Assembly: GCA_016711405.1 (NCBI GenBank)
Contig: JADJSZ010000019.1
Span: 36,057-100,056 of the forward strand
Origin: Candidatus Hadersleviella danica
GTDB taxonomy: Bacteria > Chloroflexota > Anaerolineae > Promineifilales > Promineifilaceae
Direction of reading: 5' to 3'
DNA length: 64,000 nt
In this document: positions 9,071-16,974 of the stretch, in pieces
Numbering within the stretch: position 1 is the stretch's first letter
Layout of the letters: each line of letters opens with the position of its first letter
Made by a program: the position numbers and the translations under genes
Notes under the pieces: model-generated
The model's input: the letters and a program-made list of their open reading frames with translations, nothing else
What the model was told of the DNA's origin: nothing
Database searches by the model: none

Positions 9071-10147
9071 ATGCCATTCCCCCCTCTCCATGGCTCACCA
9101 ACCAACCTCTACGACCTCACCTACCCTGAATTAGAACTGTTTATCAAAGAATTAGGCCAGCCGAGTTATCGCGCCAAGCAGGTGTGGAACTGGCTGTATG
9201 AGCGGTGGGCGGCCGATTTTGAGGCGATGAGCAACCTGCCCAAGCCATTGCGCCAGCAATTGGCGGCCAAAGCGACCTTGGGCGTTCAGGAGCCCGTCTT
9301 CCGCCAATTTTCCAGCGACGGCCAAACCACCAAAGTGCTGTTCCAGATGGGGGATGGCCAAACCATCGAAACGGTGCTGATGCGCTACGAAAAGCGCAAC
9401 ACGGTTTGCATGAGTAGCCAAGCGGGTTGTGCGATGGGGTGTGTTTTTTGTGCCACGGGCCAAATGGGCTTTTTTCGCCATCTGACCATTGGGGAAATTG
9501 TGGGGCAATTTATCTATTTTGCGCGGGAGTTGGCGGCCGTGAACGAACGCATCACCAATGTGGTGATGATGGGCATGGGCGAGCCGTTGCACAACTACAA
9601 CAATACCTTGGCGGCCGTGGATAGGATAATAGACGAGACGGGCATTAATCTGGGAGCGCGTAAAATTACTATCTCCACCGTCGGCCTCGTGCCCGCCATC
9701 CGCCGCTATGCCGATGAGCAACGGCAAACGCCGCTGGCCGTTTCGCTCCACGCCGCCACCGATTTCGAGCGGAACAAGCTCATTCCCGTCAATCGCAAGT
9801 GGCCCATCGAAGAAATCATGGAGGCGTGCCGCTACTACATCGAAAAGACGGGGCGGCGGCTGACCTTTGAGTGGGCGTTGATTCGAGGGGAGAATGACAC
9901 GGTGGAGCAGGCGGATAAGCTCGGCCAACTCATCCAAGGGATGTTGTGCCATGTCAATATGATTCCGCTGAACCCGACCAATGGGTACGATGGTCGGCCG
10001 TCTGTCCCCGAACGGGTGGCCGCTTTTAAGGCGCGTTTGGCCGAATATGGGGTCAGTAGCACCGTGCGCGTGCGGCGGGGCATTGATATTCAGGCGGGTT
10101 GCGGCCAGTTGCGGGATAGGGTGGAGAGGGAAGAGAGAAGTAAATAG
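9071..10147 (+). CDS. rlmN: 23S rRNA (adenine2503-C2)/tRNA methyltransferase RlmN
   Basis: A radical SAM enzyme that methylates C2 of A2503 in 23S rRNA and of A37 in some tRNAs. The 358-residue length is normal. The [4Fe-4S] cluster motif CxxxCxxC is visible as C120-C124-C127 (CAMGCVFC), with MGMGEPLHNY (GGE-like motif) and the SAM-contact region ISTVGLVP. The methyl-carrying Cys is C344 in AGCGQLRD near the C-terminus. All key residues are present. The start MPFPPLHGS is taken because the frame upstream lies in spacer. It stands alone and is divergent from the L,D-transpeptidase gene. Confidence 0.96.
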   Translation: MPFPPLHGSPTNLYDLTYPELELFIKELGQPSYRAKQVWNWLYERWAADFEAMSNLPKPLRQQLAAKATLGVQEPVFRQFSSDGQTTKVLFQMGDGQTIETVLMRYEKRNTVCMSSQAGCAMGCVFCATGQMGFFRHLTIGEIVGQFIYFARELAAVNERITNVVMMGMGEPLHNYNNTLAAVDRIIDETGINLGARKITISTVGLVPAIRRYADEQRQTPLAVSLHAATDFERNKLIPVNRKWPIEEIMEACRYYIEKTGRRLTFEWALIRGENDTVEQADKLGQLIQGMLCHVNMIPLNPTNGYDGRPSVPERVAAFKARLAEYGVSSTVRVRRGIDIQAGCGQLRDRVEREERSK

Positions 10148-10208
10148 TGAGTAGTGGGTAGTATTCAGTTCCGCAATCCGCATTCCCCATTCCGCATTCC
10201 CGATTCCC
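10135..10208. repeat. Spacer tandem repeats (CCGCATTCC family)
   Basis: GTGAGTAGTGGGTAGT words are followed by ATTCCGCATTCCC/ATTCCGCATT words between two convergent genes, rlmN and the membrane-anchored protein. The same families recur at 7206, 8800 and 40106. Confidence 0.6.
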
Positions 10209-10209
10209 C

Positions 10210-11124
10210 TCACTCGCCGAGGTATTGAAAGCGCAAGTCCCAGCCGCGCCATGCTGAGCCGGTGGGGCATTTGTCGGCGCGGAGGCCGCCCACGGCCGTC
10301 TCCCCGCCGAGCGACACGGCATAGGACACCCCTTCTTCCATCACAAAATCCCCATAACCCGCGCCTGCGCCTGCCTTAAAGCCCGTCAGGAAGCGATCCA
10401 CACCCCCCTCCCAACTGACAATGACTTCCACGGCCGCTAACTCCGTAAAAAGCCCATCTACCACCGTCACCTCGATAAGGGGCACGGCCGAATACTCCTG
10501 ACACACCTGTTGCTGGTCTAACAGCCGATAAGTGGGCTGGCGCGTGGGGGCGGGCGATGGGCTGGGGAGCGCGGTCAGCGTGGGGGTGGGGCTGGCGGCG
10601 AGCGGGGCGTTGGTGGTCGGGGTGGGCAAGAGGGTGGGTGTGGCGGTGGGCACGGCCGCGTTTGGCTCGGCCTCGGCCGTGGGGGTGGCCCCACCCACAG
10701 GCGTGGGCGCAAACAGGGCCAGCGCTGATCCTTGCGCCCCCAATCGTTCGGCCACTTGGGCTAAATCGCGCACTGTTTCGACGGGTGCACCTTGCCGCAA
10801 GGCATCCTCGAGCTGAGCCAGCACCGTTTGAGCTAAATCGTCTCGTTGCAGGGTGGCCAGCCGAGCTTCGGCGCGGGGCCAATCGCCATCGGCCGCAAAG
10901 GCTTGGCTGACCATCTGGATATAATCCTGCTGATGGGCGGGGGAAAGTTGGGCGGCCGTGGCCGTTTGGGCGTTGCGGGGGGCGACCAGCCACGCATAAT
11001 ACAAGCCACCCATCAGCCCCAGCACCAGCCCCAACAGCAAAAAGCTGGCCGTGGCTATGTTCAGCCGCTGGCGGCGTTGGCGGGTTCGTTGGCGGCCAAC
11101 TGGCCCATTTTCGTTAGGAGCCAT
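10210..11124 (-). CDS. Membrane-anchored protein with Pro/Thr stalk, paralogue of the upstream gene
   Basis: Not a recognised enzyme. The start MAPNENGPV (11124) is preferred because it overlaps the end of the upstream gene by 11 nt, suggesting translational coupling. A basic N-terminus (RQRTRQRRQR) is followed by one membrane helix (about 23-45), then a helical domain of about 100 residues (YIQMVSQAFAADGDWPRAEARLATL) that resembles the preceding gene product. A Pro/Thr/Ala-rich stalk (about 150-210) and a C-terminal beta domain of about 95 residues with two Cys (QQQVCQEYS, ADKCPTGS), possibly a disulphide, complete the protein. It is probably exposed outside the membrane. Confidence 0.65.
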   Translation of the reverse strand: MAPNENGPVGRQRTRQRRQRLNIATASFLLLGLVLGLMGGLYYAWLVAPRNAQTATAAQLSPAHQQDYIQMVSQAFAADGDWPRAEARLATLQRDDLAQTVLAQLEDALRQGAPVETVRDLAQVAERLGAQGSALALFAPTPVGGATPTAEAEPNAAVPTATPTLLPTPTTNAPLAASPTPTLTALPSPSPAPTRQPTYRLLDQQQVCQEYSAVPLIEVTVVDGLFTELAAVEVIVSWEGGVDRFLTGFKAGAGAGYGDFVMEEGVSYAVSLGGETAVGGLRADKCPTGSAWRGWDLRFQYLGE

Positions 11125-11503
11125 CGCTTGCCTCCACTGGTTTGGCGGGTAAATAGGGGGCAAAGGCGGGCGAATCGAGGCCGATACTGCTGGCTAAGTA
11201 GACGATTTGGCGAATTTCGAGTTCGCTTTGGCTTTGCAGGACGGTATCCACGGCCGTTTCGCGCAACCAGTCTACCAAATCTTCACGGCCGAGGTTGGCC
11301 AGCCGTTGGCGGGCGGTGGCCAAATTGTCATCGCGCCAATATGCGGCCGCGACCAGCCGCAAATACTCCTCCTGTCCCGTCTCGTTCAGGGCGGAGGGGG
11401 GCACATTGGTTAACTGTGCGGGTGCCACAAACCAGCCGATATACAGCCCCAAACCACCTCCCAAAACCAACCCCACGCACAATGTCAGCAAAATCTTTTT
11501 CAT
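11114..11503 (-). CDS. Small membrane-anchored helical protein, paralogue of the downstream gene
   Basis: A 129-residue protein with an N-terminal membrane helix (MKKILLTLCVGLVLGGGLGLYIGWFVAP) and a helical extracytoplasmic domain. Its pattern (GLYIGWFVAP...EEYLRLVAAAYWRDDNLATARQRLANLG) matches that of the next gene (GLYYAWLVAP...DYIQMVSQAFAADGDWPRAEARLATL), so the pair arose by tandem duplication with a later C-terminal extension in the second copy. The two overlap by 11 nt and are surely co-transcribed. The function is unknown; a helical-pair scaffold is possible. Confidence 0.7.
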   Translation of the reverse strand: MKKILLTLCVGLVLGGGLGLYIGWFVAPAQLTNVPPSALNETGQEEYLRLVAAAYWRDDNLATARQRLANLGREDLVDWLRETAVDTVLQSQSELEIRQIVYLASSIGLDSPAFAPYLPAKPVEASDGS

Positions 11504-11591
11504 AAATAGCTATCAACAATCAGCTTGTCAGCATTCAGTAATAACCAATAATAGAGGGCAAATGACCGAACAAGCGCCAAATATACAACAA

Positions 11592-11628
11592 AAAAGGCTT
11601 ACCCACATTTTCTTAGGGTAAGCCTTTG
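11592..11628 (-). terminator. Intrinsic terminator after tRNA-Leu
   Basis: The inverted repeat AAGGCTTACCC / GGGTAAGCCTT is followed on the minus strand by a T-rich tract. It lies immediately 3' of the tRNA gene. Confidence 0.85.
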
Positions 11629-11631
11629 GTG

Positions 11632-11713
11632 TGCCGGGGGTGGGAGTCGAACCCACACTCCGTTAGGAACGCGATTTTGAGTCGCGCGCGTCTGCCAGTT
11701 CCGCCACTCCGGC
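11632..11713 (-). tRNA. tRNA-Leu (anticodon CAA)
   Basis: An 82-nt class II tRNA. The acceptor stem GCCGGAG pairs with CCCCGGC (one A-C mismatch), with discriminator A. The anticodon arm is CGCGA-CTCAAAA-TCGCG with anticodon CAA, reading UUG. The long variable arm expected of tRNA-Leu is present, and the T arm is GTGGG-TTCGACT-CCCAC. CCA is not encoded at the 3' end. Confidence 0.95.
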
Positions 11714-11724
11714 GATAAAGAAGA

Positions 11725-11753
11725 ATTATAAAGGATGGCCGTGGTTCTGTCAA
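11725..11753 (-). promoter_or_regulatory. Consensus sigma-70 promoter of tRNA-Leu
   Basis: TTGACA and TATAAT are separated by 17 bp on the minus strand, with the -10 ending 12 bp before the tRNA 5' end. Both hexamers are perfect. Confidence 0.9.
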
Positions 11754-11768
11754 AAAAATAGGGGCGAC

Positions 11769-11798
11769 TTGAGTAATTCAATTCTCTTGGGATAAACT
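11769..11798 (+). promoter_or_regulatory. Possible promoter of the zinc-ribbon gene
   Basis: TTGAGT, 18 bp, TAAACT lies about 50 bp before the likely start of the plus-strand gene. Other hexamer choices are possible here. Confidence 0.3.
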
Positions 11799-11850
11799 AG
11801 CTGTGCTAAAATAGGTGTCTTCATCCTGTTATTCATTCCCCAAACGACTT

Positions 11851-12405
11851 ATGTTCCGTGCCGCCCTTATCCCCCTGCGATGCCCCACCTGTGGGGCAAA
11901 CCTGCAAGTTGCTGGCCAAGCCAACCAATTTACCTGCGAGCATTGCGAAACGGCTTATCTGCTGGATAAGCCGCTGGACAAGTTCAGCACGGCCGAGCGG
12001 GAACAACTCCTCGCCCTGACCACCTATACCCACCAACTGAAACAGTGGCACAAAGCAGGCTTATACGAAATCTGTGTCCATGAAATTTTGCAGGGGCAGG
12101 TAAAACAAGAGCAGGTATTGTGGGCCAATGTCGAATATCGCAACCGCACCCACGAAACGCTTAGTTGCCGGCGCGGCCAATGGGTGTTGTTTGATGTGGA
12201 AAATTACGCCTATGACCCCGTCTCGGCCAGTCAATACTTTGAACCTTTCGGCCGCATCTCTTTTGGCGGCGACCGCATTGCCGCGCCCAACATGCACGTG
12301 CGCGGCTGGATCGCTTTTGCGGTGCCAATGGCCACCCTGCCTCACCGCCTGCAATTCCTCACAGGTTACCTGACGACCAAAACTGTAGAGTTTTTGTTGA
12401 AGTGA
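11851..12405 (+). CDS. Zinc-ribbon protein with C-terminal DUF4352-like beta domain
   Basis: A 184-residue protein from the preferred start MFRAALIPL; an upstream ATG-free extension would add spacer-derived sequence. A zinc ribbon is clear at the N-terminus (RCPTCGANL... FTCEHCETAY, two CxxC pairs). A helical linker follows, then a beta-sandwich-like domain (ETLSCRRGQWVLFDVENYAYD) similar in pattern to DUF4352/telomeric-repeat-binding-like domains. No membrane segment is seen, and the function is unknown. It is separated from the tRNA gene by divergent promoters. Confidence 0.6.
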   Translation: MFRAALIPLRCPTCGANLQVAGQANQFTCEHCETAYLLDKPLDKFSTAEREQLLALTTYTHQLKQWHKAGLYEICVHEILQGQVKQEQVLWANVEYRNRTHETLSCRRGQWVLFDVENYAYDPVSASQYFEPFGRISFGGDRIAAPNMHVRGWIAFAVPMATLPHRLQFLTGYLTTKTVEFLLK

Positions 12406-12457
12406 GGCAAACCCACGGCCGCTTTGCCTTGATACCCCACGGCCGTTATGTTATCCT

Positions 12458-12754
12458 GTGCCCATCCGATTGGCAGGGCATAGCTCAGACATAGGGAAGT
12501 CATCATTGGCACTCATTGGTAGCATAACGATTGGGTTGGTGTGGGGGTGGCTGGCCATTTTGATGGGCGGCCGTCGGCCGCGCACATGGCGCAATGGGTT
12601 GCCTGTGGGGGGGGCTACGGCCGTGCTCCTCTTCACCCTCGCCCAATTCGCTTCATGGTCGGCCGCCGTTGCCTGTGCAGGGGGCATTTTCCTCGGCCTC
12701 CTCTTCCACATCGCCTTTCTCCAAGGTTTAGCTACTCGCTATGGAGCAAACTAG
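12458..12754 (+). CDS. Small two-to-three-helix membrane protein
   Basis: A 98-residue hydrophobic protein. The start GTG at 12458 is uncertain; a TTG about 16 codons later is an alternative and would start nearer the first helix. Helices are visible around SLALIGSITIGLVWGWLAILMG, ATAVLLFTLAQFASWSAAVACAG and GIFLGLLFHIAFL. No family is recognised. It lies directly upstream of another small membrane protein and an EAD-CHAT protein on the same strand, so a shared role in that cluster is possible but unproven. Confidence 0.5.
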   Translation: MPIRLAGHSSDIGKSSLALIGSITIGLVWGWLAILMGGRRPRTWRNGLPVGGATAVLLFTLAQFASWSAAVACAGGIFLGLLFHIAFLQGLATRYGAN

Positions 12755-12795
12755 CCACTAGCCACTATCCACTCTCATCACATAGGAAGGTTTAC

Positions 12796-13218
12796 ATGTT
12801 ACTCCAAGAAGTCGAACCGATCATCGAACCACTGGCCTCTACTCTGCAACTGCTGGGTGCGGGAGGATTCGGAGCCATCATTGGCTGGTATGTTTACTAC
12901 ATCAACCGCTACCGCAAAGGGGATGTCGCCTTTAGCGACCTCACCACGGTCATCGGCATCATCGGCGGTGGCCTCATCGTCTCCCTCTTCCCCGCCAAAT
13001 CCGACCTGTTTGGGGCGTATGGGATTGGGCTATTTTGTGGTTTCTTTGGTTATTACCTCGTGCTGGTGCTTTCGGTACAAATCTCCAGCAATTTTGGGGT
13101 GGATTGGTTCTTAGACGGCCGTCGCAAAAAGCTGGCCAAAGACGAAATGATTCCCGGCGAAGTCCGCCAAACCGTGGGCGCTATGTCCAGCACGGGCGGC
13201 GAAGACGAACTCGATTAG
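12796..13218 (+). CDS. Small membrane protein upstream of the EAD-CHAT gene
   Basis: A 140-residue protein; the start ATG at 12796 has a good AGGAAGG ribosome site 5 nt upstream. Three membrane helices are visible (about 18-38, 50-70, 78-100) and the C-terminus is charged and cytosolic (RRKKLAKDEMIPGEV...GGEDELD). No family is recognised. It is separated from the EAD-CHAT gene only by a 70-bp repeat hairpin, so the genes may be functionally linked, for example as sensor or membrane target of the protease, but nothing in the sequence proves this. Confidence 0.6.
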   Translation: MLLQEVEPIIEPLASTLQLLGAGGFGAIIGWYVYYINRYRKGDVAFSDLTTVIGIIGGGLIVSLFPAKSDLFGAYGIGLFCGFFGYYLVLVLSVQISSNFGVDWFLDGRRKKLAKDEMIPGEVRQTVGAMSSTGGEDELD

Positions 13219-13222
13219 TTAA

Positions 13223-13288
13223 AAGTGCTGAGTGCTGAGTGCTGAGTGAAATCCCACTCAGCACTCAGCACTCAGCACTCAGCACTCC
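13223..13288. repeat. Paired tandem-repeat hairpin (AGTGCTG family)
   Basis: Three copies of AGTGCTG on the left and four copies of CAGCACT on the right flank a short loop. The EAD-CHAT start codon follows immediately. The same family recurs at 5674-5710 (inside the GT39 gene) and 20655-20743. Confidence 0.8.
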
Positions 13289-13289
13289 C

Positions 13290-15410
13290 ATGAACTCCAT
13301 CCACCTCCTCACCAACCTGTTGGCCGATGTGTTTACGGCCGATGACCTCCACTTCCTCGCCACCAAACTTGGCTTTGATTTGGCGCAGTTGGCAGGCGAA
13401 CGGCGCGAAGAGACGGCCGCCAACATCGTCCAATGGGCCACCGACCAGCAAAAATTGGGCAAGCTCCTCCTGCACATGCGCCAGCGGCATCCCCGCTACG
13501 TACCTGAGCATTGGAAAATGAGCAACGACGGCCGTACCCTCGTCGTGCGGAGCGGGATTGAGCTAGCAGGCATTGAGCCGACCGAGGACGAGCTAAACAA
13601 CCAAGCGGGAACCCTGTCCGCCAGCGGCTCTACCCGCCCCTACGTGCCCCACGCCGAACGCAAAATCAACACGGGCTTTGCCAACACCTACGATGCGGCC
13701 AACCCCAGCGATAAAGATTTACCCCTCGCCACCGAACGAGATTACTATTTTTGGCTGGAAATTGGCGCGGCCGTAAAGGGATCCATTGACACCAAAAAGG
13801 TGGAGCTAGACGTAACCAATCTGGAAGCGGGAGCCATCTTTCAGGTGGTGCTTTTTGGCTTCCCCGATGGGCTGATTTTGTCCGAAGAACCTGCCATTGG
13901 GGAACTCATCTTGCAGGAAAATGGGGCGATTGGGGTGCAAACGGCCGTGGCCACCCCTGCCATCGGCGATGATTTGCTCGACCGTCGCCTGTTTTTCCCC
14001 ATCGCCACCCCCGCCAGCGATGGCGCATACCAGTTGCGGTGCAACATCTACTACCAGCAGATTTTGCTCCAATCCCATCTCGTCACCGCCCATGTGGCCG
14101 AAGACCCCGAGCCGCGCAAAAACGCGCTGAGCACCACGGCCGATTTCATCATCTCCCACAGCCTAAACGTGGCCGAACGGCAACCGCACAGCTTCAGCGT
14201 CCTGCTCAACGACAACGGCAACGGCACGCACGGCTTCCGCTTTTTTGGCGAAGGCAATCTCGCCAATGATGTGACGCTGGACGCGGGCGAGTTGCAAGAC
14301 ATGATTGACCAAGCGCGGGGGGCGTTGCGGATGGCCGCATGGGGGAGCGAAGCGGAGTACACCAATGAGGAGTATCGCTATGCGGATGGGCCAGACATCG
14401 GCCGTCTCAAAACCGATTTATTCCGCTGTGCCATTCGCGGCTACCGCTTCTACGATGTGTTCATCAATCGCATGGCGGGCGGTGGGCGTAAGTCGAGAGA
14501 GTGGCGGCAGACGATGCGCCAAGCGGGAACCATCCAATTTGCCAGCAAACAATCGGCCCGGCTCGTTCTGCCCACGGCCATGATTTACGATTACCCGCTG
14601 GACACGGGGCTAAACGCCAGCCAATTCAAGCTGTGCCCCACCTTTGAGAAGGCGCTCAAAGAGAAAACCCCGCTGGCGCAAACGGCCTGTTTTCAAGGCA
14701 ATTGCCCCAGTGCGGGGCAAGATGACACGATTTGCCCCAGTGGTTTTTGGGGCTATCGCCACGCCATCGGAATGCCTGTCACGATTCCCCACGCGGCCGA
14801 TGCGCCCACGACGCTCAAGGCGACGGGCGGAGTGGAATTGGCGATGGCCGTCTCGACCGACCCTGCGTTTGCAGGGCGCACCGAACACGAGCAAGCCCTC
14901 AAAAAACTTCTGCCCGACCTCAAGTTCCATTATGCGGCCGAACGCCCCGAAACGATTAAGATGATGCAGGAGCGTAGCCCGCATGTGTTGTACTTTTTCT
15001 GCCACGGCCGTCTCGCCAATGGCGTGCCCTCCATTGAAGTGGGGCCGCCCAAAACGCGGGGCATTAGCAGAGACAATTTGCGCAACGACGATATTTTTTG
15101 GGAGGAGACACGGCCGCTCATCTTCATCAACGGGTGCCACACCACCGCCTTGGAGCCAAAATCCGCCATTGATTTGGTGAGCGGCTTTTTGGACACGGCC
15201 GAGGCGGCGGGGGTGATTGGCACCGAAATTACCAACTTTGTCCCTGTGGCGCGCATCTTTGCCGAGGAGTGTTTGCGCCAATTCTTGGTGGAGCGGCAAC
15301 CCATTGGCCAAGCGATACGGCTGGCCCGGCTGGCCGTCCTCCAACAAGCCAACCCCCTCGGCCTCATGTACGTGCCCTATGTCATGGCCGATTTACGAAT
15401 CGAAAGATAG
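13290..15410 (+). CDS. EAD-CHAT protein (caspase-like protease with death-fold adaptor)
   Basis: A 706-residue protein from MNSIHLLTN; earlier in-frame codons are translated repeat DNA. Residues about 1-75 look like an effector-associated domain of the EAD1 type (helical, NLLADVFTADDLHFLATKLG... ANIVQWATDQQKLGKLL), a module that recruits partners in bacterial conflict and programmed-death systems. A middle region of about 350 residues is unassigned. The C-terminal CHAT domain carries the caspase dyad: H572 in YFFCHGRL and C616 in INGCHTTA. CHAT proteases are known executors in several defence or death pathways. The neighbours are two membrane proteins upstream and a LuxR-type regulator downstream. 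The substrate is unknown. Confidence 0.8.
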   Translation: MNSIHLLTNLLADVFTADDLHFLATKLGFDLAQLAGERREETAANIVQWATDQQKLGKLLLHMRQRHPRYVPEHWKMSNDGRTLVVRSGIELAGIEPTEDELNNQAGTLSASGSTRPYVPHAERKINTGFANTYDAANPSDKDLPLATERDYYFWLEIGAAVKGSIDTKKVELDVTNLEAGAIFQVVLFGFPDGLILSEEPAIGELILQENGAIGVQTAVATPAIGDDLLDRRLFFPIATPASDGAYQLRCNIYYQQILLQSHLVTAHVAEDPEPRKNALSTTADFIISHSLNVAERQPHSFSVLLNDNGNGTHGFRFFGEGNLANDVTLDAGELQDMIDQARGALRMAAWGSEAEYTNEEYRYADGPDIGRLKTDLFRCAIRGYRFYDVFINRMAGGGRKSREWRQTMRQAGTIQFASKQSARLVLPTAMIYDYPLDTGLNASQFKLCPTFEKALKEKTPLAQTACFQGNCPSAGQDDTICPSGFWGYRHAIGMPVTIPHAADAPTTLKATGGVELAMAVSTDPAFAGRTEHEQALKKLLPDLKFHYAAERPETIKMMQERSPHVLYFFCHGRLANGVPSIEVGPPKTRGISRDNLRNDDIFWEETRPLIFINGCHTTALEPKSAIDLVSGFLDTAEAAGVIGTEITNFVPVARIFAEECLRQFLVERQPIGQAIRLARLAVLQQANPLGLMYVPYVMADLRIER

Positions 15411-15490
15411 AGGGTAGAGATAGAGATAGAGGAAACATGGTAGGCTAACCCCCTACGTTCCCCTCTATCTCTATCTCTCATCTCTATCTT
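15404..15490. repeat. Paired tandem-repeat hairpin (AGATAG family)
   Basis: GTAGAGATAGAGATAGAGG on the left is answered by CCTCTATCTCTATCTCT on the right around the central ACATGGTAGG. It separates the EAD-CHAT gene from the regulator gene and may terminate transcription. Confidence 0.75.
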
Positions 15491-15507
15491 TGACAGGAGC
15501 GATGCCC

Positions 15508-15885
15508 ATGCAGGCGAAAGCCATGATGGAGAGAGGCTGGGAGACGGTTGAGGTTGCCCCCCCCAGTGAGTCTGAAGCCTATGTGTTAGAAGATATTTTG
15601 TGGGGGTGGCTCACCCCTGCGGAGCAAACGGCCGTGGCGCAGATGTTGCCTCGGCTGGCCGAATTGAATCAGCGGGAGTGGGAATTGGTCGATTTATTGT
15701 GCCAATCGTACAGTGGCGCGGCCGTGGCCGCCCATTGCTACTTGGCGCGGGGCACGATTGACAACTACATCACCAATCTGTTCCGCCAACTGGGAATGCC
15801 CGACCAACACGGGCCGCTGAACCGCAACCTCATTTTGCTGAAAACGACCCAAATTTATCGCCTACAGCAGGGAGTTGGGTGCTAG
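15508..15885 (+). CDS. LuxR/GerE-type helix-turn-helix regulator
   Basis: A 125-residue protein. The start MQAKAMMERG is chosen because AGGAG lies 8 nt upstream; the ATG six bases earlier is too close to the ribosome site. The C-terminal half matches a GerE-type four-helix DNA-binding domain (QREWELVDLLCQSYSGAAVAAHCYLARGTIDNYITNLFRQLGM), with the recognition helix around RGTIDNYITNLFRQLG. No receiver or ligand domain is present. It follows the EAD-CHAT gene on the same strand after a repeat hairpin and may control that cluster. Confidence 0.75.
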   Translation: MQAKAMMERGWETVEVAPPSESEAYVLEDILWGWLTPAEQTAVAQMLPRLAELNQREWELVDLLCQSYSGAAVAAHCYLARGTIDNYITNLFRQLGMPDQHGPLNRNLILLKTTQIYRLQQGVGC

Positions 15886-15897
15886 GTAGCAATTTAG

Positions 15898-15961
15898 ATA
15901 AGTAAAAAGTGAGAAGTGAAAGGTGCGCCTCACTTTTCACCTTTCACTTCTCACTCTTTTT
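15898..15961. repeat. Paired tandem-repeat hairpin (AAGTGAAAGG family)
   Basis: AAAAAGTGAGAAGTGAAAGG pairs with CCTTTCACTTCTCACTCTTTTT across a short loop between convergent genes. It also encodes the last residues of the YitT-like protein, so the element has extended into the gene end. Confidence 0.7.
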
Positions 15962-16864
15962 GAGCGGTGAGAAGCCCGCGCCGAGCGCAAAATGGCTAAC
16001 CCCAATGGTGACAAACGCCTCGGGGTCAGCATCGGCCACGGCCGTTTTCACATCGTTCATCTGCGCCCGCGACATGGTACACATGAGCATGTGCCGCTTT
16101 TGGCCCGTGTACCCCCCCGTCACCTCCCAAGAGGTCACGCCCCGCTTGAGGGTGCTGAGCAACGCTTCGGTCACTTCTTTCGGCCGATTGGTCACAATGG
16201 TGGCCGTGCGCGTCGTGCTGGCTCCTTCTAAAAGGTAATCGGAGGCCATGCCATTGATGAACAACATGAGCAAGGCATAAAGCGCGTTTTCCCAGCCAAA
16301 AACCACGCCCAGCATAATGATGATGATGCCATCGTCCATGAGGTAGATTTGGCTGAGCGGCCAGCCTGTTTTGAGCTGGACGACGCGAGCCAACACGGCC
16401 GTGCCCCCTCCTGTTGCGCCCGCACGGTAAACCAATCCACCTCCTACACCCCCCACAATGCCCCCATAAATCGAGGAGAGCAACACATCGTTGGTGATGG
16501 GCCATGTATCGAGTAGAGGCGGCAAAAAGTAGGTCAGCAAATCGGTGAAGGTGGCGAAGAGCGAGGCGGCGATGAGGGTACGGCCGACAAACGGCCAACG
16601 GCCGAGGTAATAGAACCCCAACAGGAGCATGGGAATGTTCAGCACCCAATAGGTGAGGCCCACGGGCCAACCCGTGTAATGGTTGATGATGATGGAGATG
16701 CCGCCCAATCCCCCAGCGGCAATGCCAAATGGCACTTGGAAGAGGACATAGCCCAAGGCCATGACGACAGTACCCAGCAAAATAAAAAAGGCGCGTTCGG
16801 CCGCCCTGACAAATCGGCTCCGCCCCCATTCACGCCAGCTAAGTTTTGGTTTATTTTTTTTCAT
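15944..16864 (-). CDS. YitT family membrane protein
   Basis: A 306-residue protein with a typical YitT layout: five to six membrane helices (about 25-210; ILLGTVVMALGYVLFQVPF, GGLGGISIIINHYTGWP, GGIVGGVGGGLVYRAGATGGGTAVLARVV) followed by a cytosolic DUF2179-like domain (RPKEVTEALLSTLKRGVTSWEVTGGYT... MCTMSRAQMNDVKTAVADADPEAFVTI). Members are thought to be transporters or membrane sensors; the substrate is unknown. Start MKKNKPKLSW, monocistronic, divergent from the M23 gene. Confidence 0.85.
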   Translation of the reverse strand: MKKNKPKLSWREWGRSRFVRAAERAFFILLGTVVMALGYVLFQVPFGIAAGGLGGISIIINHYTGWPVGLTYWVLNIPMLLLGFYYLGRWPFVGRTLIAASLFATFTDLLTYFLPPLLDTWPITNDVLLSSIYGGIVGGVGGGLVYRAGATGGGTAVLARVVQLKTGWPLSQIYLMDDGIIIIMLGVVFGWENALYALLMLFINGMASDYLLEGASTTRTATIVTNRPKEVTEALLSTLKRGVTSWEVTGGYTGQKRHMLMCTMSRAQMNDVKTAVADADPEAFVTIGVSHFALGAGFSPLKKSEK

Positions 16865-16882
16865 CCACGCACCTGTTAGGCC

Positions 16883-16957
16883 ATAATGAGTAATTGGTAA
16901 TTAGTAATTCGGTGTTGGTAAGATGGATGAATTACCCATTACCAATTATCAATTACT
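16883..16957. repeat. Paired tandem-repeat hairpin (TAATTGG family)
   Basis: GAGTAATTGGTAATTAGTAATTC is answered by GAATTACCCATTACCAATTATCAATTAC. It sits between the divergent yitT-like and M23 genes, where promoters would be expected. Confidence 0.7.
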
Positions 16958-16974
16958 TTACCCGTGACAATTCT

